44,744 nucleotides of DNA from Shimazuella kribbensis DSM 45090. GTDB taxonomy: Bacteria > Bacillota > Bacilli > Thermoactinomycetales > Thermoactinomycetaceae. Below the pieces are notes generated by a model, which was given only the letters and a program-made list of their open reading frames with translations, had not been told where the DNA came from and searched no databases. A program made the translations under genes and the position numbers. The DNA lies in the NCBI RefSeq assembly GCF_000428065.1, contig NZ_ATZF01000011.1:67444-112187 (forward strand), in the 5' to 3' direction. Of the stretch, positions 16,735 through 25,044 are shown in pieces (positions within the stretch are counted from its first letter, which is position 1; every line of letters begins with the position of its first letter).

Positions 16735-16983
16735 AATATAATTTGGTGAATGGGTACCGCTTGCATGTGGCCGAACCATAATGAAAATCGTTCTGTTTCT
16801 CCCGCTCACGTGGATTTATTATTTCTATGAATATTTCTTTTTCGAGATGTATATTTTTGCAGTTTGTTTTACTATCTAAATTTAGATGCAGTAGCAATGA
16901 GTATTCGTTTTCACGAACCAGAATGGATGTCTCCAAAGGAAAAGGAACAGGAACAGGAACAGGAAACTTTTAGGGATGGATGA
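16735..16983 (+). pseudogene. family B remnant with internal deletion
   Basis: The first 45 bases match the start region of copy 3 (AAGGAG, then GTGAATGG-ACCGC). The sequence then jumps directly to the region matching copy 3 from about 14698 (ATAATGAAAATCG). About 370 internal bases are missing, a one-base change breaks the frame near 16866, and the end still reads as the copy 3 terminus (CCAGAATGGATGTCTCCAAA). Close identity to copy 3 points to a recent event. Confidence 0.8.
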
Positions 16984-16992
16984 GTGTTTGTT

Positions 16993-17586
16993 ATGTTTTG
17001 GAAGACGATGTCGAAAGTTGAATATATTATTCAATCACTGATAATAGCCATTCTCCCTTTTTTTTCGGGGTTATTTGTAGCTGTTAGCCCAGTATGGTCC
17101 GATCTTTGGTGGAAAGTCGATCTATTTATCATCACTATTTGGTTTTTATGGGCTATTATCGCAGCTCTTTTAGGTTTGCAAAACAGCCGGATGGCAAGAG
17201 TTTTACCTCTAAATATTTTACTCAATGTTACCTTTCTGCTACTTATGATAGCTTTGTGGAGAATTTCAGAAGAATCTACTTCTTTAGGAGTATTATTACT
17301 CATATCTCATTTGATTGCTACCATATTTAGTTTTGTGTTTAGTAAAGAAATAATCTCACGAAATTTTAGTGATGTGAGTCGATTAAATAGAATAGGCAAG
17401 TATATGATTTTACTTTTGCCCATAGCGTGGATATTAACTATTTTTATGCAAGACATATTTGTCGCCAAATCGGTTCGGGCAATGGGTGCTTCTATTGTAG
17501 GTTATTACCTCAACTTTTATTTGATGGCAACATCAATTCAGTATCGTGACCCGAATTGGAAACCTAAGAAAAAAGTTAGTTTATAA
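16993..17586 (+). CDS. family B six-TM protein, copy 6
   Basis: Intact paralogue of 197 residues from the ATG at 16993 (GGATGGATGA upstream; a GTG at 16984 is possible). Landmarks: VWSDLWWK, GLQNSRMAR, LWRISEES, SHL, FSKE and SIQYRDPNW. The last motif is the most diverged of the set. It closes the A/B array; the next gene is a different four-TM protein. Confidence 0.7.
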   Translation: MFWKTMSKVEYIIQSLIIAILPFFSGLFVAVSPVWSDLWWKVDLFIITIWFLWAIIAALLGLQNSRMARVLPLNILLNVTFLLLMIALWRISEESTSLGVLLLISHLIATIFSFVFSKEIISRNFSDVSRLNRIGKYMILLLPIAWILTIFMQDIFVAKSVRAMGASIVGYYLNFYLMATSIQYRDPNWKPKKKVSL

Positions 17587-17607
17587 GAGTATGGATGTGA
17601 TAAGCAA

Positions 17608-18018
17608 ATGATTTGGTGGAAGGCTACAAAAGTCACGGGGTTTGGTTTTTTGGTGCAACTTGTTTTAGGATTTTTTTATGGTGTTTTCATTAGCGTGATA
17701 GGTATTCAGATGGATTTGTTTGCGGAGTATGCGATCCTATTTGTATCTTATGTGCTTGCTGGTTTTTTTGCGGCAAGACGGAGTGAAAATCCATATACGA
17801 CTGCTTGTTTAGCGGGGTTTCTCCTAGCAACTTGTAATTTACTTGTTACGAAGTACCTTTTTGGCATGGTTTTCTATCCAACGGTTATTCCGATTGGGTT
17901 AGTATTCACAAATGGAGTCGCATGTTTAGGGGCTTTTTTTTATCGTTTATGGGCTAAATATGATCGTGATGAATCCTTATTAGAAGGGAGGGAGCATCGT
18001 GAATACTTGGAAGGATAG
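17608..18018 (+). CDS. small four-TM membrane protein, unknown
   Basis: The 136-residue product has four hydrophobic helices and an acidic tail (DRDESLLEGREHREYLEG). The hydrophobic layout (VLAGFFAARRSENPYTTAC between helices) resembles small unnamed membrane proteins of Firmicutes. It overlaps the next gene by 20 bases, so the two are probably coexpressed. No function can be assigned. Confidence 0.6.
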   Translation: MIWWKATKVTGFGFLVQLVLGFFYGVFISVIGIQMDLFAEYAILFVSYVLAGFFAARRSENPYTTACLAGFLLATCNLLVTKYLFGMVFYPTVIPIGLVFTNGVACLGAFFYRLWAKYDRDESLLEGREHREYLEG

Positions 18019-18715
18019 CATCCATTTCATTGGACAGCATGCCGCCTTGATCAGTGTGATGTGTCTGCTGTTTGTATTGCCAATACAACTGGTCTATTGG
18101 CTCGGAAGTTCCATGTTTCCGCTGTTTTTTGATCTTCGTATCGCTACGGTACACACTTGGCTGCTTTTCCTTGTGTGTTTTGTTTTGTCACAAATCCCTT
18201 TTATTTTAATCGTACAGCAAATAGAAGAGTCAGGAGAAGTCTCTATTATACGTTTTTTACGGACAATAGTAGATTATTTTTGGTCCATAGGTCTTCGATT
18301 TTCTCTTTTTTTTCTGTTGATCTATCCAGGTTTGCATCTGTTTATTATTCCAGGAGCATTGTTATTTGTTGTGATGCTATTTCTTCCACAAGCTTTATAT
18401 TTGGAGCCGAAAAATTGGAAAGTGGGGATAAGGACAGCATGGGATCTTGGCTTTCATTATTTAGGGAAAAATATCATGCTGTTTGTTAGTGCATTGAGTG
18501 TATTAAAACTGTTTCAGGATGGCTCTACTTATGTACTTAGTCTTTATGCAGGAGGACATCCACTCGCTATGCTTGTCCCTCCTCTACTAGGTACACTGGT
18601 TTTTCCACTGTACACCATCTACGTTACTTTTCTTTACTTGGATGGGAAGGAAGAAATACGTATAAGCAGAACGAAGTTGGAGGATAAAGAGAGTAATGCG
18701 TACGTTATACGCTGA
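17999..18715 (+). CDS. polytopic membrane protein, unknown
   Basis: A 238-residue protein with about six TM segments. The GTG start has GGAGGGAG upstream, inside the end of the previous gene. The arrangement (long TM helices separated by an amphipathic EESGEVSIIRFLRTIVDYFW loop) resembles Firmicutes membrane proteins thought to act in envelope functions, but no motif fixes a family. About 160 bases without a gene follow, with GACTCA/TGAGTC able to form a small stem. Confidence 0.6.
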   Translation: MNTWKDSIHFIGQHAALISVMCLLFVLPIQLVYWLGSSMFPLFFDLRIATVHTWLLFLVCFVLSQIPFILIVQQIEESGEVSIIRFLRTIVDYFWSIGLRFSLFFLLIYPGLHLFIIPGALLFVVMLFLPQALYLEPKNWKVGIRTAWDLGFHYLGKNIMLFVSALSVLKLFQDGSTYVLSLYAGGHPLAMLVPPLLGTLVFPLYTIYVTFLYLDGKEEIRISRTKLEDKESNAYVIR

Positions 18716-18877
18716 CTCATGGATAATAACTGAGTCTTGATCAAAAGAATATGTTATTCTTATCGATGAGGAATATGATCTTGTACACAAAATCATAGAG
18801 AACATCTGGTAGAATTTTAGCATTTATGGCACAAAGACCATGCAAAATGAGTACCAGGAAACAGGGAGTTAAAAAGC

Positions 18878-19261
18878 ATGAACCAAGTTCGCATTTTGCA
18901 AGCAGTAGGGATTACGATTGCTTGCTTATTATTGGGTAGTGTTGTAACAGGTTTTATTATGGGGGCTCAAGGAGTATCCCCGCTTCAGCTTACAAATGAG
19001 CAGATTATCAAATACTTTTTGCCTATTCAAGTTATCGCTCAGTTTGTGCTGGGTTTTTGGTTAGGACGAAAAGTTGGTGGACGCTGGTTTTATCTTTTTT
19101 CGCATGTTTATTTTTCCAATATCGTGCTGTATTTGTTTCTCATTGTATTTGGCTTTTTATCTGGAACAAATGCTTTTTGGTTTGCTGCCTTTACACCATT
19201 TGTGGCTTTGGTGCTTTGTGTACCTTCCTATCCACTTGCACTTCTGGTACGCCGAAAATGA
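18878..19261 (+). CDS. small four-TM protein, paralogue of the 20279 gene
   Basis: A 127-residue membrane protein starting MNQVRILQAVGI. It matches MKLNQIRILQASGI and the following helices of the gene at 20279 (shared GQ/AQ-x-V-x-G-(F/Y)-W-(L/I)-G-(R/K) around residue 60). The two copies flank the two pseudopilin-like genes. The stop overlaps the ATG of the next gene (ATGA), indicating coupling. No known family is recognised. Confidence 0.6.
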   Translation: MNQVRILQAVGITIACLLLGSVVTGFIMGAQGVSPLQLTNEQIIKYFLPIQVIAQFVLGFWLGRKVGGRWFYLFSHVYFSNIVLYLFLIVFGFLSGTNAFWFAAFTPFVALVLCVPSYPLALLVRRK

Positions 19262-19710
19262 AGTTATTACACATACTACAAGCAAAAAGAGGAAGTGTAA
19301 CCATGATGAGTGTGGGAATGCTTCCCGTTTTTTTGCTATTGGCCGGAACGATTGTCTTATTGTCGATATTTTGGACTTCGTATACTCGTCTGATTACAGC
19401 AGCTGATGCGGGCGCAATGGTAGCAACACAATATATGAAAAACAAAGAAATTCCTTTGGAGGTCGAGAATGTTCTGTTATCGACCAATTTCTCCCCTGTT
19501 CCGCAAGATTCAACCGAACAAAATCTAGCCAAGCAAGTTCAGCGAATCGTAATGCAAAATGGCGGGGATGCTCATGGAGAGATCATTTGTAGGAAAGGTA
19601 AGATTTCTGTAATTGCCAGTAGAAAAGTGTTACATCGTTGGACCATTCATGCCAAAGGTTATGGGCCTGAGCAAACAATTGCTTGTAATTGGCGGAAGAT
19701 TCTGTACTAG
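19258..19710 (+). CDS. Tad-locus pseudopilin-like protein (TadE/TadG type)
   Basis: A 150-residue protein with a short basic leader, KRGSVTMMSVGMLPVFLLL, then a single TM and an extracytoplasmic domain. The leader resembles TadE/TadF/TadG-type minor pilins but lacks the usual Glu five residues past the Gly (here Met/Ser), so processing is uncertain. The ATG overlaps the previous stop, and TadE follows after a perfect AGGAGGT site. It probably acts with TadE at the base or tip of the Flp pilus. Confidence 0.65.
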   Translation: MKLLHILQAKRGSVTMMSVGMLPVFLLLAGTIVLLSIFWTSYTRLITAADAGAMVATQYMKNKEIPLEVENVLLSTNFSPVPQDSTEQNLAKQVQRIVMQNGGDAHGEIICRKGKISVIASRKVLHRWTIHAKGYGPEQTIACNWRKILY

Positions 19711-19721
19711 GAGGTATAGGT

Positions 19722-20165
19722 GTGCGCAGAATATTTAGTTGGAGTCAAAAACATCGGAGAGGTTCTCCCACGATTGAATTTATTCTTTTGGTGCCATGTT
19801 TTATTCTATGTTTGTTACTCTTATGGCAACTGGTCATCTTGGGATTAGCGATGATGCAAACGCAAGCAGTAGTTAGAGATGTCGCCAGAGTAATGGCATA
19901 TACAAATGATGAAGAAAAAGCCAAAGAGCAGGCAAAGTTATCTTTCCCTCCCACAAGTAGTTATCAGATGGCTGATTTATCAGTGGAAAAAAAGAATGGC
20001 GAGGCTTTGGTACAAATAAAAACGGAGGTGAAACTTGTTCTTTTGCAAACACCCTATCGATTTCATTTTAAAGAACAGGCTACAACTCCGTTACTAGATG
20101 ATAGGCAACAAAACAAATCCAATGTTTTAAGTGATATGCCTATCATGGAATCCATAACAGAGTAA
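19722..20165 (+). CDS. tadE: TadE-like minor pseudopilin
   Basis: TadE proteins are pseudopilins needed for Flp pilus assembly. The leader RRIFSWSQKHRRGSPTIEF places Glu five residues after the Gly, the same R-(K/R)-GSPT-(V/I)-E pattern as the major pilin in this operon, so the same peptidase should process both. A hydrophobic helix (ILLVPCFILCLLLLWQLVIL) follows, then a soluble domain. I use the GTG at 19722, six bases after AGGAGGT, giving 147 residues. Confidence 0.8.
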   Translation: MRRIFSWSQKHRRGSPTIEFILLVPCFILCLLLLWQLVILGLAMMQTQAVVRDVARVMAYTNDEEKAKEQAKLSFPPTSSYQMADLSVEKKNGEALVQIKTEVKLVLLQTPYRFHFKEQATTPLLDDRQQNKSNVLSDMPIMESITE

Positions 20166-20278
20166 GGATCGCGTATCAATCACAGACACTGTTTTGTGGT
20201 TCTTCCCTATAAATTATAGTATTATTTTCCTATGAAATGATTCCATTGTGATTACCGGTATCAAGGAGAGTATATCAA

Positions 20279-20665
20279 GTGAAATTAAATCAGATACGTA
20301 TTCTACAGGCTAGTGGAATCGGCGCAGTTATTATGTTTGCTCTTTCCTATATTTTCGATCTATTCTTTTCTCTGTTTCAAGTGCAGATGGAGCCAAATAC
20401 AGCAATCATTGTATTGACCTTACCTCCAGTTATTATTGGACAAATTGTTATCGGGTATTGGATAGGAAAGCATGTTGATAAACAGCTTTTCTTGCACGTA
20501 TTTCTAGCAAATACACTTATTGTAATCATGAATTATTTATATACGTATTTTGCATATGGCATGCTTCTAAAAAGTCCTGGTTCTAGTTTGGTTGTTACCG
20601 TTATTCTCACTTGGCCTACTGCGATATGGGTTAGTAAAAGACGTTTAAAAAGAGGATGGAGATAA
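20279..20665 (+). CDS. small four-TM protein, paralogue of the 18878 gene
   Basis: A 128-residue membrane protein with four TM segments and a basic C-terminus (SKRRLKRGWR). GTG start with AAGGAGAG upstream. It shares the N-terminal NQ(V/I)RILQA-x-GI and the middle GQ-x-V-x-GYW-x-GK pattern with the gene at 18878. Its stop overlaps the ATG of the SMI1/KNR4 gene (TAATG), so the two are coupled. Unknown function. Confidence 0.6.
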   Translation: MKLNQIRILQASGIGAVIMFALSYIFDLFFSLFQVQMEPNTAIIVLTLPPVIIGQIVIGYWIGKHVDKQLFLHVFLANTLIVIMNYLYTYFAYGMLLKSPGSSLVVTVILTWPTAIWVSKRRLKRGWR

Positions 20666-21198
20666 TGAGTGTCCATCTGGCTAGATTGAAAGAGTTGATT
20701 CCTCCCCCAAGTAAGCGAAAGCAGTTTGATTGGGCTACGGCTGAAAAGAAGTTAGGAGTAACGTTACCATCTGACTATAAGCAAACAGTAGAAATATATA
20801 GTGGAGGCCAGTTTGAGGATTATCTCTATTTATTAGAACCGGACAATGAATACTATGACTTAGTAGAGTTGCATGAAGAGCGAGTAGAAGCGTATGAATC
20901 ATTATGGGAATGGGAGAGAAAACCTGTCGAGTTAGAAGAATTGGGAAGTAGAATTATTCCGTGGGCAACAACGGATAGTGGGGAGTACCTTTTTTGGTTG
21001 GTTCGATCTGGATGGGAACATGATTCTGATCGATGGACGGTTCTGATTAATGAAGCCCGCGGTGATCGCTGGGAACATTTCCACATGGGATCACTTGCAT
21101 TTTTTGTTCAAGCTCTAGAAAGAAAAGTGAGCTCGGACATTTTGTGGTCTAGATTTCCTTTGCGGAACCATACCTTTCAACAGTTTATTCATCCTTGA
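20665..21198 (+). CDS. SMI1/KNR4 family protein
   Basis: The SMI1/KNR4 superfamily includes many immunity proteins of bacterial toxin systems. Diagnostic features in these 177 residues are KKLGVTLPSDYKQTVEIYSG at the start, the IIPWATTDSGEYLFW region and the WEHFHMGSLAFFVQAL end. The ATG overlaps the previous stop, with GAGGATGGAG upstream. It is cytosolic, with no signal or TM. Its position at the end of a locus with toxin-like secreted proteins fits an immunity role, but some family members are regulators unrelated to toxins. Confidence 0.75.
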   Translation: MSVHLARLKELIPPPSKRKQFDWATAEKKLGVTLPSDYKQTVEIYSGGQFEDYLYLLEPDNEYYDLVELHEERVEAYESLWEWERKPVELEELGSRIIPWATTDSGEYLFWLVRSGWEHDSDRWTVLINEARGDRWEHFHMGSLAFFVQALERKVSSDILWSRFPLRNHTFQQFIHP

Positions 21199-21206
21199 AA
21201 AAGGAG

Positions 21207-21240
21207 AAGGCCATAAGATGGTATGCAAATGGCCTTCGTT
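21207..21240. terminator. terminator between convergent genes
   Basis: AAGGCCAT pairs with ATGGCCTT, followed by CGTTTTG. It lies between the SMI1/KNR4 gene and the convergent MFS gene and can serve both. Confidence 0.6.
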
Positions 21241-21248
21241 TTGTCAGG

Positions 21249-22520
21249 TTATTGGGGATGAATATCACGACTTGCTTCTTGTTTTCCTTTGTCTATATTG
21301 AGTTTCCATAACAATGCTATTCCAATGAGAAAGAAAATTGCCAGAGAGAGAATGCCGAAGCGGCTGGAACCAGTCAGTTGTCCAGCTAATCCAAAAACAA
21401 AGGGTCCAAAAATAGCGGAAAATTTACCAGATAATCCATAGAATCCAAAGAACTCAGCGTTTCTGCCGGCAGGAACTAGTTGACTATAGATGGATCTGGA
21501 TAATGCTTGGCTGCCACCTTGGACGATTCCAACAAGTATAGCAAGTGCATAAAAATGAAAAGAAGTAGTCATCCAATATCCCAGCAGCACAATGAATAAA
21601 TAAATAATGATCGTGATAATCAAAGTTCTTTTGCTTCCAAACCACCCAGCAAACTTACCAAACAATAGCGTAAAAGGAAGACCAACAAATTGCGTGATCA
21701 GTAAAGCAAGAATTAAGTCACTTGTCTCAATACCGATTTCTCTTCCATAAATCGTAGCCATTTTGATGATGGTATTGATTCCGTCATTAAAAAACCAAAA
21801 AGCGATGAGGAAGCGCAGTAATTCCGGATACTTTGGCAGTTGTTTAATTGTTTGGACTACTTGGCGGATACTACTTTTACTCAACTTCAACAAACTCTCA
21901 TTTGTTTTTTTGGGTGTTTCTTTTACATGACGAAACAAAGGGATAGAAAATAGAAACCACCAAACTCCTACAGAAGCGAATGAAATTTGAGTTGCCAAAA
22001 CAGTAGTTAATCCAAACCAAGCTGGCTGTTGGATCAACACCAATTGAAGTGCCAGTATGACACCGCCGCCAATATAGCCAAAAGCATAGCCGCGACTGGA
22101 AACCATATCTCGATCTTTTTCATCTGCAATCTCTGGGAGAAAAGCATCATAAAAGATATTGCTAGAGGCAAATGCAAGCGTTCCAACAATCACAAGTGCG
22201 ACAGCCCACATCCATTCTCCTTCTCCAATGGTGGCCATCAATAACGAAGAGGCAATGCCTACATAGGTGAAAAAACGTAGAAATTGCTTTTTTTTACCAG
22301 CTTTATCTGCGATAGAGCCAAGGATAGGGGAGAGGATGACGAGCAAGACCAAGGAAATGGATTCTGTGTATCCCCAGTAAGCAGTAGCAGTATTTTTGGA
22401 CAATGATTTTGCCGCTACATCAGAAAAAAAGATGGGCATAACAGCAGCGATCATTGTCGTTGCAAATGCAGAGTTTGCCCAGTCATACCATATCCAAGCA
22501 CGAACCGATTTTTTGTCCAC
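21249..22520 (-). CDS. MFS transporter, UMF1/Atg22-like
   Basis: A 423-residue, 12-TM transporter starting at a GTG with GGAGG upstream. AWIWYDWANSAFAT at the N-terminus and NIFYDAFLPEIADEKDRDMVS followed by SSRGYAFGYIGGG are hallmarks of the UMF1 (unknown major facilitator 1, Atg22-like) group. The later GGSQALSRSIYSQLVP also fits. Substrates of bacterial members are mostly unknown; export is usual. It is transcribed alone, opposite to its neighbours. The 354 bases upstream to the next gene hold no recognisable gene. Confidence 0.9.
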   Translation of the reverse strand: MDKKSVRAWIWYDWANSAFATTMIAAVMPIFFSDVAAKSLSKNTATAYWGYTESISLVLLVILSPILGSIADKAGKKKQFLRFFTYVGIASSLLMATIGEGEWMWAVALVIVGTLAFASSNIFYDAFLPEIADEKDRDMVSSRGYAFGYIGGGVILALQLVLIQQPAWFGLTTVLATQISFASVGVWWFLFSIPLFRHVKETPKKTNESLLKLSKSSIRQVVQTIKQLPKYPELLRFLIAFWFFNDGINTIIKMATIYGREIGIETSDLILALLITQFVGLPFTLLFGKFAGWFGSKRTLIITIIIYLFIVLLGYWMTTSFHFYALAILVGIVQGGSQALSRSIYSQLVPAGRNAEFFGFYGLSGKFSAIFGPFVFGLAGQLTGSSRFGILSLAIFFLIGIALLWKLNIDKGKQEASRDIHPQ

Positions 22521-22874
22521 GATATTCCTCCTTCATCGATTTTTATAGAGGTTAGGAGTTCTCATCAAAACATAGAAATAAGATTTTTTTGATGCCAATT
22601 TTAGTAAAAGGATTACTTTTTACTATTATATGAATTTTTTGGCGGAATAAGATATAGTGGATGAAGGAAATTATTCGTTATACATAAAATGAACTGGTGT
22701 GATAGAAGAAATATGTTAGGAATACCAATTCACCAACCTAAAATGGACTTGTGTCCTATCCCCTTTTGTTGAGATAGTTCGCCAGATTATAACCAAAATG
22801 CCATTCATCGTTTGAGTTACTCATGTTACAATAGGGGATATGAAAATGTACGTTTGATAGAGTGAGGAGAGGCT

Positions 22875-24812
22875 ATGGAGATAAAACAACAAGGAGAGCG
22901 AATTAAACGCAGTTACCAAGTGATTAGTGTATTCCCTTTTGTTGATGGAGTTTTATACTATGCTACTTTTGACTCGTTTGATCCTGAGGAAACACCGACA
23001 CGTTTTATCCATGCGATTCAATTGCAACCTGTACCTGATGAAGATACCATTGCCAAACTGCCATTGCGGAACGAGAATATTTTTGTACCATTGCAAGAGG
23101 TATTTGTGGAAGATGGTATCTTGTATCAAGTATTTGAGAAGATGGAAGGAAATCTACTGGGGATTTATCTCTACCAAAATGCACCACTTGCATTGGGGGA
23201 AATAGCTGAGATTACTCAAACCATTTCTAATCATCTAATGGAATGTGAATCACAAGGTGAATTTGCTCTCATCGACCCACAAAATATGGTGATAGAAGAA
23301 GGAAAGATTCGGTTTTTATACGGGGGACCAATATCCGTTTTTCCAACAGAGAATGCTAATGCATACAGTGAAGCAGAACTAGCTCAACAATTAGCCGAAT
23401 TATTGTTTGTTATGTTAACTGGTCAGAACATCGATGAACATAAAAATAAATTGCGACCACTCCGTTCTTTACGTGATGATACACCAGTCGAATTAGAATC
23501 TTGGATCATGAAAAGTGTTTCACCCGATCCTGCTATGCGACCTCCTTTACATGAGCTGTGGAAATGGGCGCATTCATTTGGCAGTAAAAAGCCTAAAGGT
23601 ATCGAGCTCGTTTCAGATAACGAAAAGAAGTCTGGAAAATCCTTTGTAGAGAAGCTATTACCTTCCAAAAAGTCAGTACTGGATTCCTTTGGAGTAAAAG
23701 ACGTTAAAAATGCTCAAGGGAAAGTAGAGGAAAAGAAAGAGAAGAAGAAGTTACCTGCTTGGGTTACTTGGGTAGCATTAGGACTACTTGCACTTATTTT
23801 CTTGGCTCAATTATTAGCGAAACCTGGTCCAGATACTGCTTCTCTGATCGATGCTAAAATCATTCAACAAGTAGAACAAGATGAACAGAAAGCTGTCGGT
23901 CTCTATAACCAATCCGTAAAAGCATATGAAAAAGAGGATAGGAATAAGGCGATGATTTTCGCAAAACAAGCCTTAGCATTTGATCCAGAGACCAAGCAGT
24001 ATTACGTTCACCTTGCCAATCTCTATGGACTTCAAAAGGATTACACATCAGGTTTGACCGTCATGAATGCAGCAACTGTTTATTTTACAGATGATGCAAA
24101 ACTATTTGATCAACTAGCTGTTTTTCATTACTATGTTCGAGATTACCAGAAATCAAAAGAAGCTATTGATACAGCAGTAAAGCTGAATAACAATTTGGCG
24201 AGTGTTCATTATCATCGCGGTAAAATTTACAATGTCCTAAAGGATAGTAATACAGCGGTTGCTAGTATGAAAAATGCAGTTTTGAAAGATCCGAAAAAAG
24301 CATTGTACTTCCATGATTTTGCCCTAATCCAATTACAAGCTAAAAATGTGCAGGCTGCTGTTGAAAATGAAAAAAAAGCAGTTCAATTAGATGCCAAAAA
24401 TGTCGATTATCGTATCACGCTTGGACTTTTGTATTTGAAACAACAAGACGAACTACGTCTCAATCAAAGTTTACGGCTTGAGGAAAAAAGAAAACAAATA
24501 AAAGAAATGCTCGATTCAGCTTGGGTACAATTTACAGAAGTACACAAAATAGATGATAAAAATGCAGAAGCTTACTACTACAAAGCACGAGCCTACTATA
24601 TATTCAGAAACTATGACTCTGCCATTAAATCTTCCATAAAAGCGGTTAGGCGTGATCCTAACAATGCGTTGTATTCTTATCAATTAGGGGTTTGTTACAT
24701 GGCTGTAAATAATAAAGCTGCAGCAGTGGCTGCTTTCCAACAGGCAACCAAGCTCGAATCTAGTAGTCGTCTCTACCAAAACGCGCTATCAAAAGCTCAG
24801 GCAATGAAGTAG
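22875..24812 (+). CDS. pseudokinase-TM-TPR membrane protein
   Basis: A 645-residue protein. Residues 1-235 follow the layout of a Hanks-type kinase, but the catalytic signatures are gone: the catalytic loop position reads FALIDPQNMVI instead of HRDLKxxN and the DFG position reads FLYGG. The APE-to-helix end (DPAMRPPLHELW) is kept, so this is a pseudokinase. A basic linker is followed by one TM (WVTWVALGLLALIFLAQLLA), and then about eight TPR units to the C-terminus, likely outside the cell. GTGAGGAGAGG lies before the ATG. It probably nucleates an envelope complex; the partner is unknown. Confidence 0.8.
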   Translation: MEIKQQGERIKRSYQVISVFPFVDGVLYYATFDSFDPEETPTRFIHAIQLQPVPDEDTIAKLPLRNENIFVPLQEVFVEDGILYQVFEKMEGNLLGIYLYQNAPLALGEIAEITQTISNHLMECESQGEFALIDPQNMVIEEGKIRFLYGGPISVFPTENANAYSEAELAQQLAELLFVMLTGQNIDEHKNKLRPLRSLRDDTPVELESWIMKSVSPDPAMRPPLHELWKWAHSFGSKKPKGIELVSDNEKKSGKSFVEKLLPSKKSVLDSFGVKDVKNAQGKVEEKKEKKKLPAWVTWVALGLLALIFLAQLLAKPGPDTASLIDAKIIQQVEQDEQKAVGLYNQSVKAYEKEDRNKAMIFAKQALAFDPETKQYYVHLANLYGLQKDYTSGLTVMNAATVYFTDDAKLFDQLAVFHYYVRDYQKSKEAIDTAVKLNNNLASVHYHRGKIYNVLKDSNTAVASMKNAVLKDPKKALYFHDFALIQLQAKNVQAAVENEKKAVQLDAKNVDYRITLGLLYLKQQDELRLNQSLRLEEKRKQIKEMLDSAWVQFTEVHKIDDKNAEAYYYKARAYYIFRNYDSAIKSSIKAVRRDPNNALYSYQLGVCYMAVNNKAAAVAAFQQATKLESSSRLYQNALSKAQAMK

Positions 24813-24837
24813 TTTGCCAGAAAGGAGTAACGTGCGT

Positions 24838-25029
24838 GTGAAGCTATTCCAATTAACTCTTTGTTCTCTGTTTCTTATTGCTATTCCGATAGCGGTAATC
24901 CATGCAGATACAAAAGTAGTAACTCCTTTTCTGGAATTGGAACCTGATTTCATTCAGATTTCACCGATGCCTGCTAAAGTTGGGCCAGGCGGAGAAGGAG
25001 ATATCAAAGTCAACTTTACCAACTCCTAA
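24838..25029 (+). CDS. small secreted protein, unknown
   Basis: A 63-residue product with a clear signal peptide (LTLCSLFLIAIPIAVIHA) and a short acidic mature part ending KVGPGGEGDIKVNF. GTG at 24838 is ten bases after AAAGGAG; GTG at 24832 is also possible. It follows the pseudokinase-TPR gene by 25 bases and is likely cotranscribed. It could be a ligand or partner of the external TPR region. No homologues are recognised. Confidence 0.55.
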   Translation: MKLFQLTLCSLFLIAIPIAVIHADTKVVTPFLELEPDFIQISPMPAKVGPGGEGDIKVNFTNS

Positions 25030-25044
25030 AAAGGTGGATCACTG

